A stretch of 43,612 bases of DNA from Legionella wadsworthii DSM 21896 = ATCC 33877. GTDB taxonomy: Bacteria > Pseudomonadota > Gammaproteobacteria > Legionellales > Legionellaceae. Numbering within the stretch: position 1 is the first letter of the stretch; the number at the start of each line of letters is the position of its first letter. Location of the stretch: contig NZ_KL370759.1 in the NCBI RefSeq assembly GCF_000701265.1, positions 1,083,612 to 1,127,223 of the forward strand, written 5' to 3'. Made by a program: the position numbers and the translations under genes. The notes beneath the pieces are model-generated. The model saw only the letters and a list, made by a program, of their open reading frames with translations. It had not been told where the DNA came from and did no database searches. Of the stretch, positions 1-8,019 are shown in pieces.

Positions 1-44
1 GATGGTCGCATCTTTAGAAAACCCAGACTATCTCGGTTCACCAA

Positions 45-150
45 CGTCCCGCGGCTTGACCGCGGGATCTATAGATCCTCCTAGTTCTGGATCCCTCGAA
101 CAAGTCGTGGGGTGAAGGCAGATAAGCCGCTGTTGCGGATATCGAGGTTA
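45..150. repeat. Diverged copy of the GC-rich hairpin repeat family
   Basis: A perfect hairpin (CCCGCGG, 5-base loop, CCGCGGG) lies at 48-66. It is followed near 102-130 by a stretch that resembles the 'ACAAGCCGCGGGGCGTAGGCAGGTA' part of the tandem repeats at 38883-39356, but with several substitutions. The order of elements is the same, so I read this as a degenerate third copy of that family. It is much more GC-rich than its surroundings. No gene is seen in the first 225 bases. Confidence 0.6.
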
Positions 151-225
151 GCCGATATGAGATTAACACCTCCCTCTTTGTATATTCTATACTCTAATAA
201 ATGGATTTGTTATTAAAGTGACCGT

Positions 226-576
226 ATGTTTCTTTTTAAAAATGGCATTTTAAAATTAATGACAATTATTGGTTTATCAGTCAGTACCAATATATTTGCC
301 TGTCAGTGTTTTAATTCATTTTTTTTATCTTCGATTTTTTCTAATAACCCCAAAGAAATGACCTGTTCACTATCTACAGATTATGGCAGAGTTGTTCGGG
401 TTACTCTCTCTGATGGAAGAAATAGTGCAATTTCCTCTATTTATGGTTGCTCACTAAACTCTGTCAGCAGCAACATCCATAGGGACTTTTTTGAATACAC
501 TAATGATAATGAACTGTGTGCTGAAGAAATCTTGAATGCTTGCCGGATGCTGAACATTGAAATTCAATCTTATTAA
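226..576 (+). CDS. Small secreted Cys-containing protein, unknown function
   Basis: A 116-residue protein. It has a hydrophobic N-terminus (about residues 8-25) ending IFA before the first cysteine, which fits a Sec signal peptide cut after Ala25. The mature part has six cysteines (26, 28, 47, 75, 98, 106 from the first Met), an even number that would suit three disulfides in an oxidising compartment. The lipobox rule is not well met because Phe is at -2, so I favour a periplasmic or secreted protein over a lipoprotein. There is no clear Shine-Dalgarno sequence; Met12 is an alternative start that keeps the signal peptide. I do not recognise the family. Confidence 0.6.
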   Translation: MFLFKNGILKLMTIIGLSVSTNIFACQCFNSFFLSSIFSNNPKEMTCSLSTDYGRVVRVTLSDGRNSAISSIYGCSLNSVSSNIHRDFFEYTNDNELCAEEILNACRMLNIEIQSY

Positions 577-682
577 CTAACAAATATAAATGCTATCTGA
601 ACGAGGCCTCTACTTTTGATAACACTCTTGATGTTCCCTATTATCGTATTGTATATCATAAAATATAAGTCGATTTCTTTTT

Positions 683-1011
683 TTAGTTATTACCATAATC
701 AAAAGGTGTATGTTGTAGTCCTTTCGAAACTTCAGTTGACGCTCCTTTTGCACGCAAAAAACTTTGACTGGCTATCGAGGAAAGTGAATTGGCATTTAAA
801 CGCCATTTACCTAAAATGGATGGTGTGCTCCACTCCATAGGCTGTATAGCAGGCTCGGAATTTACACAATTTTTTTCATTCGCATTAATTTTTGATTTAT
901 CCTGGATTCATATTGTGCTTCATCCAAAAGTATTTTATTTTTTTCCTGAGGAGGAACGGGGTCAACTTTGTACGAATAAAAAGGCGCAAGCACTCTTAAT
1001 TTTACAACCAT
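683..1011 (-). pseudogene. Possible frameshifted small gene
   Basis: Reading the minus strand from ATG at 1011 gives a hydrophilic, protein-like sequence beginning MVVKLRVLAPFYSYKVDP, which stops after about 49 codons. An overlapping minus frame continues with sensible composition (includes IQPMEWSTPSILGKW) to a stop at 683-685. The span is 329 bases, so the two parts differ by one frame. The simplest reading is one indel near 900-925 in a gene of about 108 codons. There is no good ribosome binding site and I know no homologue. The remainder of the 577-1226 gap shows no gene except the fusA terminator. Confidence 0.3.
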
Positions 1012-1143
1012 CAAAAAAGCTTTAAGCGGAGTAAGCTCCTCGTATCCATAGTGGCTGGCAATAAAGGGGGAATTTTTGTATTTATGATGGAGAAAATGTC
1101 AATCAATTTTAAATCACCATTGCACTGAGCATTTGATGATAAA

Positions 1144-1174
1144 ATAAAGCCCATCAACTAGCAACGGGCTTTAT
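1144..1174 (-). terminator. Rho-independent terminator of the EF-G gene
   Basis: An inverted repeat with 9-base arms (ATAAAGCCC / GGGCTTTAT) and a 13-base loop lies about 50 bases past the EF-G stop. Read on the minus strand, the stem is followed by TTTTATC, a short T-rich tail. Confidence 0.7.
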
Positions 1175-1226
1175 CTTTGAATAGCTCCATCAGAACTGAC
1201 AGAGCTTTAAGGTATACATGAAACTC

Positions 1227-3317
1227 TTACGCCATCGCAGCGGCTTTCTTTTCTTTCTCTTTGGCAATTACAGCTTCAGCCACATTCGCTGGGCAAGGAG
1301 CATAATGAGAGAATTCCATAGAGAATTGACCACGACCAGAAGTTAAAGTACGTAATGTACTGATGTAACCAAACATTTCTGAAAGAGGAACATCGGCCTT
1401 AATACGAACACCAGTGGCACTTGGCTCCTGACCTGAGATCATTCCGCGACGACGGTTCAAGTCACCAATCACATTACCAACATCATCTTCAGTACTGTAG
1501 ACATCAACTTTCATGATAGGTTCTAGCAATTGAGGACCTGCTTTGGGAATCGATTGCCGGAAAGCACTCTTTGCTGCAATCTCAAATGCGATGGCCGATG
1601 AGTCAACGGCATGGTATGCACCATCGGTTAAGTTAACTACAACGTCCAATACAGGGAAACCAGCCAATGTTCCCGTATCCATCATAGAGCGGAAACCTTT
1701 CTCAATAGCAGGGAAGAATTCTTTAGGAACATTTCCACCGACTACGGATGTAATGAATGTGAATCCAGTATTTGGCTCTCCAGGTTGAATCGTATAATCG
1801 ATTTTACCGTATTGACCCGCACCACCTGATTGTTTCTTGTGGATATAGCTGTCCTGAATAGTTTTAGTAATGGTTTCACGATAAGCAACCTGAGGTTGAC
1901 CCACTATCAATTCCACATCATAAGTACGTTTCAGAATATCTACTTTAATATCAAGATGTAGTTCACCCATACCTTTAAGAATGGTCTCACCTGAATCTTG
2001 GTCAGTTTCTACTCTAAACGTTGGATCTTCTGCAACCATTTTACCTATCGCAATAGACATTTTCTCAGTCGCACCCTTATCTTTTGGCGTTACTGCAATA
2101 GAGATAACGGGTTCAGGGAAGACCATCGCTTCAAGTGTACACTCATGATTAGGATCGCAAAGTGTATGACCAGTTCGAACGTTTTTCATACCTACAATAG
2201 CAATAATGTCGCCTGCTTCGGCACTTTGCAATTCATTACGCTCGTTCGCTTGCATCTCCACCATACGGCCAACACGTTCTGTTTTACCAGTAAAGGAGTT
2301 AAGAATGGTATCTCCTTTATTGAGTTTTCCTGAGTAGATACGTATGAATGTTAGGGCCCCAAACCGGTCATCCATAATTTTGAATGCCAATGCACGGAAT
2401 GGCTCATCAGCAGAGACAATAGCAAATTGGCCATTTGGATTCCCTTCAGCATCGGTTAAAGGTTGAGGGTTCACTTCATGAGGTGCAGGCAAGTAATCAA
2501 CTACTGCATCCAGTAAGAGCTGCATCCCTTTATTTTTAAAAGCCGAACCGCAATAAGTTGGGAAGAAGGCCAATTCAAGAGTTCCTTTACGGATACAACG
2601 CTTGATGTCTTCAATTGAAGGCTCTTCGCCTTCTAAATAACCCATCAGTAATTCATCGTCCATTTCAAGGGCTGTTTCAATTAATTGTGCACGATACATT
2701 TCTACATCGTCATGCATCTCAGCGGGTACTTCAGTTTCTTTGAAATTCTCAGGCTGACCTGATTCGTCCCAAACATATGCTTTACGGCTTAATAAATCAA
2801 CAACTCCCACGAAGCTGTCTTCAAAGCCTATGGGCAAAGTCATAATTAACGGATTTGCACCCAATACTTTCTTAATTTGATCAGTCACTTTCAAGAAATT
2901 TGCGCCGACACGGTCTAGTTTGTTTACAAAAATCAAACGAGATACTTTTGAATTGTTCGCATAGCGCCAGTTGGTTTCTGATTGAGGCTCAACGCCGCCA
3001 GATCCACAGAATACCCCAATACCTCCATCGAGTACCTTCAGTGATCGATATACTTCTACAGTGAAGTCAACGTGTCCTGGGGTATCAATAATGTTAAAGC
3101 GATGACCTTTCCAAAAGCAACTTACTGCAGCTGATTGGATGGTAATTCCACGCTCCGCTTCCTGTTCCATGAAATCGGTTGTTGATTCACCATCATGAAC
3201 CTCACCTATTTTGTGAATTCTACCGGTCAGTTTAAGAATACGTTCGGTAGTTGTCGTTTTGCCAGCATCTACGTGAGCGAAGATACCAATGTTTCTATAA
3301 AGGTTTAAATCAGCCAT
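1227..3317 (-). CDS. fusA: Elongation factor G (probable second paralogue)
   Basis: A 696-residue translational GTPase that catalyses ribosomal translocation, and in some paralogues ribosome recycling. The G motifs are clear: AHVDAGKT (14-21), RGITI (56-60), DTPGH (78-82) and NKLD (132-135). The length is normal for bacterial EF-G. It starts at ATG 3317 with AAGAG upstream. It stands alone with its own terminator, not between rpsG and tuf as in the str operon. The sequence ([17 protein letters not shown]..., [21 protein letters not shown]) resembles the secondary EF-G2 or mitochondrial-EFG1-like type found in some gammaproteobacteria. That it is a second copy is inference, because the rest of the genome is not visible. 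fusA2 or fusB could be the better symbol. Confidence 0.93.
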   Translation of the reverse strand: MADLNLYRNIGIFAHVDAGKTTTTERILKLTGRIHKIGEVHDGESTTDFMEQEAERGITIQSAAVSCFWKGHRFNIIDTPGHVDFTVEVYRSLKVLDGGIGVFCGSGGVEPQSETNWRYANNSKVSRLIFVNKLDRVGANFLKVTDQIKKVLGANPLIMTLPIGFEDSFVGVVDLLSRKAYVWDESGQPENFKETEVPAEMHDDVEMYRAQLIETALEMDDELLMGYLEGEEPSIEDIKRCIRKGTLELAFFPTYCGSAFKNKGMQLLLDAVVDYLPAPHEVNPQPLTDAEGNPNGQFAIVSADEPFRALAFKIMDDRFGALTFIRIYSGKLNKGDTILNSFTGKTERVGRMVEMQANERNELQSAEAGDIIAIVGMKNVRTGHTLCDPNHECTLEAMVFPEPVISIAVTPKDKGATEKMSIAIGKMVAEDPTFRVETDQDSGETILKGMGELHLDIKVDILKRTYDVELIVGQPQVAYRETITKTIQDSYIHKKQSGGAGQYGKIDYTIQPGEPNTGFTFITSVVGGNVPKEFFPAIEKGFRSMMDTGTLAGFPVLDVVVNLTDGAYHAVDSSAIAFEIAAKSAFRQSIPKAGPQLLEPIMKVDVYSTEDDVGNVIGDLNRRRGMISGQEPSATGVRIKADVPLSEMFGYISTLRTLTSGRGQFSMEFSHYAPCPANVAEAVIAKEKEKKAAAMA

Positions 3318-3626
3318 AGCAACTCTTATCTATTTAATGGTTAAAAATTTGACACATATTGTACAGTATTTTATCCGAATATGCAGCAGAAATTTGATGA
3401 AATTCATCTTTTTATTGATTTAGCCTATTGTTGTACAAAGCACAAGTGCCAACTCTCGCTACAAAAGTAATTGTAGCAGAATCCGTATAGAATGTATTTT
3501 TTATCTTGATGGTCTTATAAACTTAAAACAAATATTTTGTATTTTTACTCAAAAGAGAAGCACTATCATCAAAAGCAAACGGTATATAAAACTGTAAGAG
3601 GAACAACCAGGCGTGGTATTTACTTA
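3318..3626. other. Intergenic region upstream of EF-G
   Basis: AT-rich 309-base gap. On the minus strand TACAAT (plus-strand 3358-3363) could be the -10 element of the EF-G promoter, but I see no good -35. I found no ORF, RNA gene or strong hairpin. Confidence 0.4.
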
Positions 3627-4094
3627 TTATTTTAAGGTTTCTTCAGTGCCCGTTCGGGGGGCTATAATTTCTAAAGAGGGAGAAGCCCAATAAAGAATTT
3701 GTTTTGAATCTATTATTTTATAAGGTAGTGATAAATAAGGTTCTTTTTTAAAATTCCAAAATTCTCCACAATATTGTCCATCATTTCTTTGTGAAATCAC
3801 TTGTAATTTGTGATGGTTGTGATCGGTGAATTGTAAACAATAATTAGCATTTTGATTTGGCGGGATTTTTAATATGGAAGCGCTAAGAGGGATTTCTCCT
3901 TTCGCATTTAGAGAAAAAATAAAGCGGTCTGTCTTGGCATAAAAATCTGTACTAAGCCTTAGTATTAATGATGCAAATATTAAAGTAATAATCGTAGCCT
4001 TTAATCTCGGCAATCTTCTATTTCTAGACTTTAGAATTTTAAAGAAAAAAATCCATGCAGCAATTAGTGCCAGTATTTTTATAAGCATCATCAT
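3627..4094 (-). CDS. Small membrane-anchored protein, unknown function
   Basis: A 155-residue protein with two hydrophobic N-terminal helices (about residues 3-20 and 34-48) separated by a strongly basic loop (KSRNRRLPRLK). A soluble domain of about 100 residues follows, with two cysteines (in NYCLQF and GQYCGEF). The layout suggests an inner-membrane protein with a C-terminal domain on one side. AAGGA lies 7 bases before ATG 4094, supporting the start. The stop of the upstream minus ORF is 18 bases away, so the two may be cotranscribed. No family recognised. Confidence 0.6.
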   Translation of the reverse strand: MMMLIKILALIAAWIFFFKILKSRNRRLPRLKATIITLIFASLILRLSTDFYAKTDRFIFSLNAKGEIPLSASILKIPPNQNANYCLQFTDHNHHKLQVISQRNDGQYCGEFWNFKKEPYLSLPYKIIDSKQILYWASPSLEIIAPRTGTEETLK

Positions 4095-4112
4095 AGTTTA
4101 TTCCTTAAATTC

Positions 4113-4391
4113 CTATGGGGCTTCATGAAACAATTCATAAGGATAGTTTAGTCCAGTTTTACAAATTACTGATGACACTGCATTATCTGCTCCGGGAAAC
4201 GAATTTCTCAATGTTGGAAGTAATTGCCGGATGCTTGCTTTAAGCAATGATTTCCTTATTAGAATATTGGTATTTTTCTCCTTAAATTTTAATAACGCTA
4301 TGAAAAAATAATTGAGCAAATGAAGCCACTTACCTTCCAATCCACCCTGTATCAACATACACTTCTTTTTGAGCATTAGTGTACAAAGCAA
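4113..4391 (-). CDS. Doubtful small ORF upstream of the membrane protein
   Basis: A 92-codon ORF that begins with TTG; the first ATG is five codons in. It has no convincing Shine-Dalgarno sequence. Its stop is 18 bases before the next gene on the same strand, the spacing expected inside an operon, and its last 40 residues look protein-like. The N-terminus is less convincing. It may be a degraded gene or a chance ORF. Confidence 0.25.
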   Translation of the reverse strand: MLCTLMLKKKCMLIQGGLEGKWLHLLNYFFIALLKFKEKNTNILIRKSLLKASIRQLLPTLRNSFPGADNAVSSVICKTGLNYPYELFHEAP

Positions 4392-4444
4392 TCAGTACTT
4401 TTTATGCGCTATAGTATAAGCAACATATATGAATAGAGAGTATT

Positions 4445-4633
4445 ATGGCAAACATCATTAACCTTAATAAAAAAAGAAAAGCTAAAAATAGATTGGAAAA
4501 AGAAAAAAAAGCTTCTCAAAATCGTATTAAATTTGGAAGGACTAAAGAAGAAAAACAGATAGAGAGGAAAGAAAAAGAACGCCATGAACGATTTCTGGAT
4601 GGACATAAATTAGATAAAAAAGATGAGCCTTAA
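4445..4633 (+). CDS. DUF4169 family small basic protein
   Basis: A 62-residue, Lys/Arg/Glu-rich protein: MANIINLNKKRKAKNR..., then RIKFGRTKEEKQ and a C-terminal LDGHKLD. This pattern (M-x-x-IINL, N-RxxFGRTK, LDGHxLD) is what I know as DUF4169, a small family of unknown function common in proteobacteria. It is predicted to be a single charged helix. GAGAG lies just before ATG 4445 and a terminator follows the stop by a few bases, so this is a monocistronic gene. Confidence 0.8.
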   Translation: MANIINLNKKRKAKNRLEKEKKASQNRIKFGRTKEEKQIERKEKERHERFLDGHKLDKKDEP

Positions 4634-4635
4634 GA

Positions 4636-4662
4636 AAACCCCGTTGTCGATAAACGGGGTTT
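4636..4662 (+). terminator. Terminator of the DUF4169 gene
   Basis: A 10-base stem (AAACCCCGTT / AACGGGGTTT) with a 7-base loop, three bases after the stop codon. The 3' arm ends in TTT, followed by CTC, so the U-tract is short. Confidence 0.7.
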
Positions 4663-4729
4663 CTCAAATAAGATGTTTTGGAGACCAATGAGATGCCCCC
4701 TATCATGCATTGACTATATTCATCTCAAT

Positions 4730-4876
4730 TTAACGCAAAAATCCTAAGCCTAGAATACCCACCACAATCAAATAGATTGCCACAATATAGTTTAGTAATC
4801 GGGGTACAATGAGTATCAAAATTCCTGCAATTAATGAAATAATAGGTGTAAGATGACCATTAAGATCGTTCAGCAT
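4730..4876 (-). CDS. DUF3096 family 48-residue membrane protein
   Basis: On the minus strand ATG 4876 opens a 48-codon reading frame: a short polar N-terminus (MLNDLNGHLTP), then two hydrophobic helices around the motif ILILIVPRLLNYIVAIYLIV and a final GILGLGFLR. That motif is characteristic of the DUF3096 family of tiny two-helix membrane proteins of unknown function. A strong ribosome binding site, GGAGGAGAG, is placed correctly before the ATG. The protein should sit in the inner membrane as a helical hairpin. It is convergent with the DUF4169 gene. Confidence 0.85.
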   Translation of the reverse strand: MLNDLNGHLTPIISLIAGILILIVPRLLNYIVAIYLIVVGILGLGFLR

Positions 4877-4993
4877 ATTTCTCTCCTCCGTGAAATAGAT
4901 ATTTTTATTATATAGTAAGCATAAACTATTTGCTTACAAACGCATATATTTTGTGCTGTAAGTCTAACAGTACATTCAAAAACAGACAGCGCT

Positions 4994-6127
4994 TTAAATA
5001 GTTAGTTTCGCCACACTTCCGCTAAACCCTACTCCAAAAGAAATAAGCAAGATATTGCCCTTCTCCTTCTTTTTATTAATTAATGTATCCAGCATAAAAC
5101 CAATAGAACAAGACGACAGGTTCCCATAATTTTTAAGAATAAAATAAGATACAGCGATTTTATCCTCGTTTCCTTCTAATTTTAAATTTCTCTGAACGGC
5201 ATTGATAATTTTCTTACTGCCGGTATGGATTAGAAAATAATCAATATCTTTTTTTTCCATAGGACAGTTTTCGTTATTGATAAATTGATCTAATAACAGC
5301 CTGCTATACTCAGCACCTCGTGCAGGTACAGTTCGTCCTAATGTATATTGCGGAAAATTATCATAAGTTGGAATCTTACTTCCCCCTTCATTCATCACTA
5401 ATATTTCACTGTCTGATGGTTCTATATTTGTTAAATGGTAAGATTCAAAGCCGTCATCAAGAGTACTATGGCCTAAAAGAAAAGAAACAGCACCATCACC
5501 GAATAAATAACTGTTGATTAAATTATTTAAAGCAGATGCTGCATCTTTCTGGCTCTTGCCTTCATTGAATGCTTGAATTTCTTTAAAGGAAAAAATTTTT
5601 TTTCCAGAAAGAGCTGGCGAGATCATTGCTGTATGGGCTTCTCCGACACAAACGATCACGTGCTTTTCAGGATTGGCTTGCAAAAAATAAGAGGCGAGTT
5701 CAAAAGCTTTGATCATAGCGCTACAACCTTGATTTTGCATATTTACGATATTGATATCATGAGGGAGTAGGCTATTTTCGGTCTTTGACAAAATTTCATA
5801 GGCCATACAAGGTAAAGGTCTCTCTGCAGTATTTGTTACAGCAATGAGTAAACCAACGTTCAGATCATGTGGAAAACGAGCAACACATTGGGTCATCGAG
5901 TCAAGGACTAAATCATTAACTCCAACCATGATTTTCCTGTCACACTGTCCACAAAGATATTCTGGATAATTTTCAATAATGGAATACCTATTCTGAATGT
6001 CCATTTGCTCAAGCATTTCTAAAGTAGGTTGGCTCACTTTTTGTGATGCATAATTTAAAATGTCTTTACTTGCAACAAGTTGCTCAGGTACCGCAGAGGC
6101 AACACTTAAAATTTCAATTGATCCCAT
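4994..6127 (-). CDS. 3-oxoacyl-ACP synthase III-like (thiolase fold) enzyme
   Basis: A 377-residue thiolase-superfamily condensing enzyme related to KAS III (FabH) and chalcone/stilbene synthases. The Cys-His-Asn triad is visible: Cys135 (NQGCSAM), His301 (LIHTGS) and Asn336 (NYGNLSS), plus GDGA at 210-213 and the C-terminal glycine loop SFGVGFSG. The enzyme should load an acyl group on Cys135 and condense or transfer it. I place the start at ATG 6127, with GAGG 6 bases upstream; the frame extends to a TTG at 6139 that has no such site. It is unlike housekeeping FabH in lacking fab neighbours. A long upstream region (375 bases) carries possible operators. The substrate cannot be read from sequence; a role in secondary lipid or signal synthesis is inference. 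Confidence 0.85.
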   Translation of the reverse strand: MGSIEILSVASAVPEQLVASKDILNYASQKVSQPTLEMLEQMDIQNRYSIIENYPEYLCGQCDRKIMVGVNDLVLDSMTQCVARFPHDLNVGLLIAVTNTAERPLPCMAYEILSKTENSLLPHDINIVNMQNQGCSAMIKAFELASYFLQANPEKHVIVCVGEAHTAMISPALSGKKIFSFKEIQAFNEGKSQKDAASALNNLINSYLFGDGAVSFLLGHSTLDDGFESYHLTNIEPSDSEILVMNEGGSKIPTYDNFPQYTLGRTVPARGAEYSRLLLDQFINNENCPMEKKDIDYFLIHTGSKKIINAVQRNLKLEGNEDKIAVSYFILKNYGNLSSCSIGFMLDTLINKKKEKGNILLISFGVGFSGSVAKLTI

Positions 6128-6172
6128 AAATATCCTCAACTAAAAGCTATAACCAAGATTAATAAACGAAAT

Positions 6173-6192
6173 GTGCACAAAATGAATTGCAC
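6173..6192. promoter_or_regulatory. Possible operator upstream of the KAS III-like gene
   Basis: Inverted repeat GTGCA - 10 bases - TGCAC, about 45 bases upstream of the KAS III-like start. Short arms, so weak evidence; the spacing suits a dimeric regulator. Confidence 0.25.
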
Positions 6193-6318
6193 CAAATGAA
6201 TACTTCTGTTTTTTTTGAACACAAAGAACCGATATGAGTTAACCAAAAAACAGCAAAATCTTTAGTTATAAATACCAAAACAATTCCCGGATGGCGCTGC
6301 ATCAAGGTTATGGTAGTA

Positions 6319-6342
6319 ACTATAGTCTATCTGTGCATTTTG
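6319..6342 (-). promoter_or_regulatory. Possible promoter with 11-base element for the KAS III-like gene
   Basis: On the minus strand TATAGT (plus 6319-6324) could be a -10 element. Seven bases upstream of it lies CAAAATGCACA (plus 6332-6342, TGTGCATTTTG), which is the exact reverse complement of an 11-mer found next to the -10 of the alpha-oxoamine synthase gene at 15646-15656. I see no standard -35. The rest of the 6128-6502 gap is AT-rich and holds no gene. Confidence 0.25.
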
Positions 6343-6502
6343 TACGTATATTTTACAGTTTTTTAGCGAAAGCGTTAAGTTTGCTGGATTGATAACCTGC
6401 GGGAAGTCACTCAAGTTGATTATAGATGATTTCGAATAATAAAAATTTAGCAGAAATATCTAAATAAATGATGCATAGATGCGCGCACCGAAGTGCGCAA
6501 CC

Positions 6503-7165
6503 TCAAGATGATGCAATGATTTGAAAATTTTTTACATTGGCTACAACACCCTGTTCCCATCCTCCTTCAATTAAATGTTCTGCACTTTTTTGCAAGGCAT
6601 TAGCCACTTTTCCTGAGAAATGAATCTTTTGCGCATCTTTATCTCTAAAAGTATCAAATATCGCATAAGTGCCTATATCAGTCTTCATAGCAATCCAAAA
6701 AGATGTATTGGGTTCTGTTGAATTAACCAGTTGAGCACCTTCTTTTAATAAAAATTCTAACTCCTCGTTTTTACCGGGTTTTGCCTGAAAAGCGATAAAA
6801 GTGGCCACCTGAGCGCCTAAAACAGTATTTTTATCATAATCACTTGAAGCAATTAGCTCATAATTATTTACATTTCGTAATACCCCTTGCTCCCATCCTC
6901 CAAGAATCAAATTTGATGCATTTTCCTTTAATGCGTGGGCAACTTGCCCGGCGAAATGCAGATCCCTACCTTTTTCGCTGAAAAACACATCAAAAATTGC
7001 GATCTGATTATTTTCTTTCAAACCGAACCATAACGCTGTCTCAGGTTCGGTTTGACACACTAATTGAGCCCCTTTGATAAAAAATTCCTCTATATTTAGG
7101 GCTGAGTTTTCTTTGCTTTTCATAGGAATATAAGTGGCCACTTGAAGGGTTCGTGTATGAAACAT
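6503..7165 (-). CDS. Tandem ABM-domain (antibiotic biosynthesis monooxygenase-like) protein
   Basis: A 220-residue protein made of two copies of one ~105-residue domain: residues about 8-108 and 116-220. Each copy has GAQLV..TEP.T..W, AIFD.F, HF.G.VA.AL and GGWEQGV..N V.N. This is the ferredoxin-like dimeric alpha/beta-barrel (ABM) fold, used by quinol monooxygenases, heme-degrading enzymes and small stress proteins. The internal duplication would give one chain with a built-in pseudo-dimer. GAGAG precedes ATG 7165. A palindrome at 7240-7259, in the promoter region, matches one in front of the adjacent tetR gene, so repression by that TetR protein is likely. The substrate is unknown. Confidence 0.8.
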   Translation of the reverse strand: MFHTRTLQVATYIPMKSKENSALNIEEFFIKGAQLVCQTEPETALWFGLKENNQIAIFDVFFSEKGRDLHFAGQVAHALKENASNLILGGWEQGVLRNVNNYELIASSDYDKNTVLGAQVATFIAFQAKPGKNEELEFLLKEGAQLVNSTEPNTSFWIAMKTDIGTYAIFDTFRDKDAQKIHFSGKVANALQKSAEHLIEGGWEQGVVANVKNFQIIASS

Positions 7166-7239
7166 TTTTTTCTCTCATTAGTTAGGTTCATTTAAAGTAA
7201 AAATATTTTGTAATTTTTTCTGCCTCCTTATTATTTATC

Positions 7240-7259
7240 TACCTATCAGTAGATAGGTA
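7240..7259. promoter_or_regulatory. Probable TetR operator, site 1 (ABM gene)
   Basis: Perfect palindrome TACCTATC-AGTA-GATAGGTA, about 75 bases upstream of the ABM gene start and between it and the tetR stop. The second site at 7857-7876 aligns with it over 20 positions (consensus TAYCTATYAGTAGATARRTW). Confidence 0.7.
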
Positions 7260-7276
7260 AATTAAATAAAAAAAAT

Positions 7277-7846
7277 TTAAAAGTTATTTTGAATATATTG
7301 ATTTACTGTATCGATATACGATGTATCCTCGTATAATCTTGACAAAAGCAATCCACCTTCCATCTGTACTAATAAGTATTTCGATAGTTCCTCGGGTCGA
7401 CTTCCCAATGGCCTTTGCTCAGAAAATCCATTGCTGATCATGTTCCTTATCCACTGCTCCAGAAGGTTAAAAAAATCACGTACTTTCTTTTTAACTTTTT
7501 CAGGCAATGAGATCACATCGGATGCAAGCATACCCCCTAAACACATTTTCATTTCATCGTGTACAGTCAATGACATGACTTTATCCACTAACTTCAATAA
7601 TTTTTGTCGTAAAGACAGTGAGGAATTCAACTGCAGTTCTTTTAGAAATAAAGTGAGTCCATACATTTGCCAATCAATTACCGCAACAGCTAAATCCTCT
7701 TTCGCGGGATAATAATAGTGAATACTTGATGTTTTGATCCCTACTACATGGGCAATATCTTTATAGCTAAAAGCATTATAACCCATTTTTTGAATTAAGC
7801 TTTCAGCAGTAGTTAATATTTTTTCTTGCATTACCGTATATTTCAT
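7277..7846 (-). CDS. TetR/AcrR family transcriptional regulator
   Basis: A 189-residue protein. The N-terminal helix-turn-helix (about residues 8-53) has typical TetR features: ILTTAESLIQKMGYNAFSYKDIA, then IKTSSIHYYYPAKEDL. The C-terminal ~130 residues form the ligand-binding, dimerising part; a ligand cannot be predicted. It is transcribed in the same direction as the ABM gene and divergently from the antiporter at 8020. One palindrome lies 10 bases before its own start (7857-7876) and another before the ABM gene, so autoregulation and control of the ABM gene are both likely. The antiporter promoter is in the same divergent region and could also be affected. Confidence 0.88.
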   Translation of the reverse strand: MKYTVMQEKILTTAESLIQKMGYNAFSYKDIAHVVGIKTSSIHYYYPAKEDLAVAVIDWQMYGLTLFLKELQLNSSLSLRQKLLKLVDKVMSLTVHDEMKMCLGGMLASDVISLPEKVKKKVRDFFNLLEQWIRNMISNGFSEQRPLGSRPEELSKYLLVQMEGGLLLSRLYEDTSYIDTVNQYIQNNF

Positions 7847-7856
7847 CCTTGCATTC

Positions 7857-7876
7857 TATCTATTAGTAGATAAATT
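7857..7876. promoter_or_regulatory. Probable TetR operator, site 2 (tetR promoter)
   Basis: TATCTATTAGTAGATAAATT, with an inner perfect repeat TATCTA-TTAG-TAGATA, just upstream of the tetR start and in the divergent region with the antiporter gene. It shares the core CTATYAGTAGATA with site 1. Confidence 0.65.
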
Positions 7877-8019
7877 GTCAACTCGAGTGATTCTTATTAT
7901 CGCAAGTTAATGATTTAAAATTATTTATATATATATATTTAATGAAATACTTTAATATCATTTATGACTAAAATTTATTTCGCAATACCAATTAAGATAA
8001 TAACTCGAGCAAAAATATT

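Noticed and set aside
616..1025. Plus-strand ORFs of 74 and 78 codons
   Set aside because: They overlap each other and the more protein-like minus-strand frames, have no ribosome binding sites and have odd compositions.
4409..4606. Minus-strand Phe-rich ORF
   Set aside because: It is the antisense of the Lys-rich DUF4169 gene, which explains its poly-Phe sequence.
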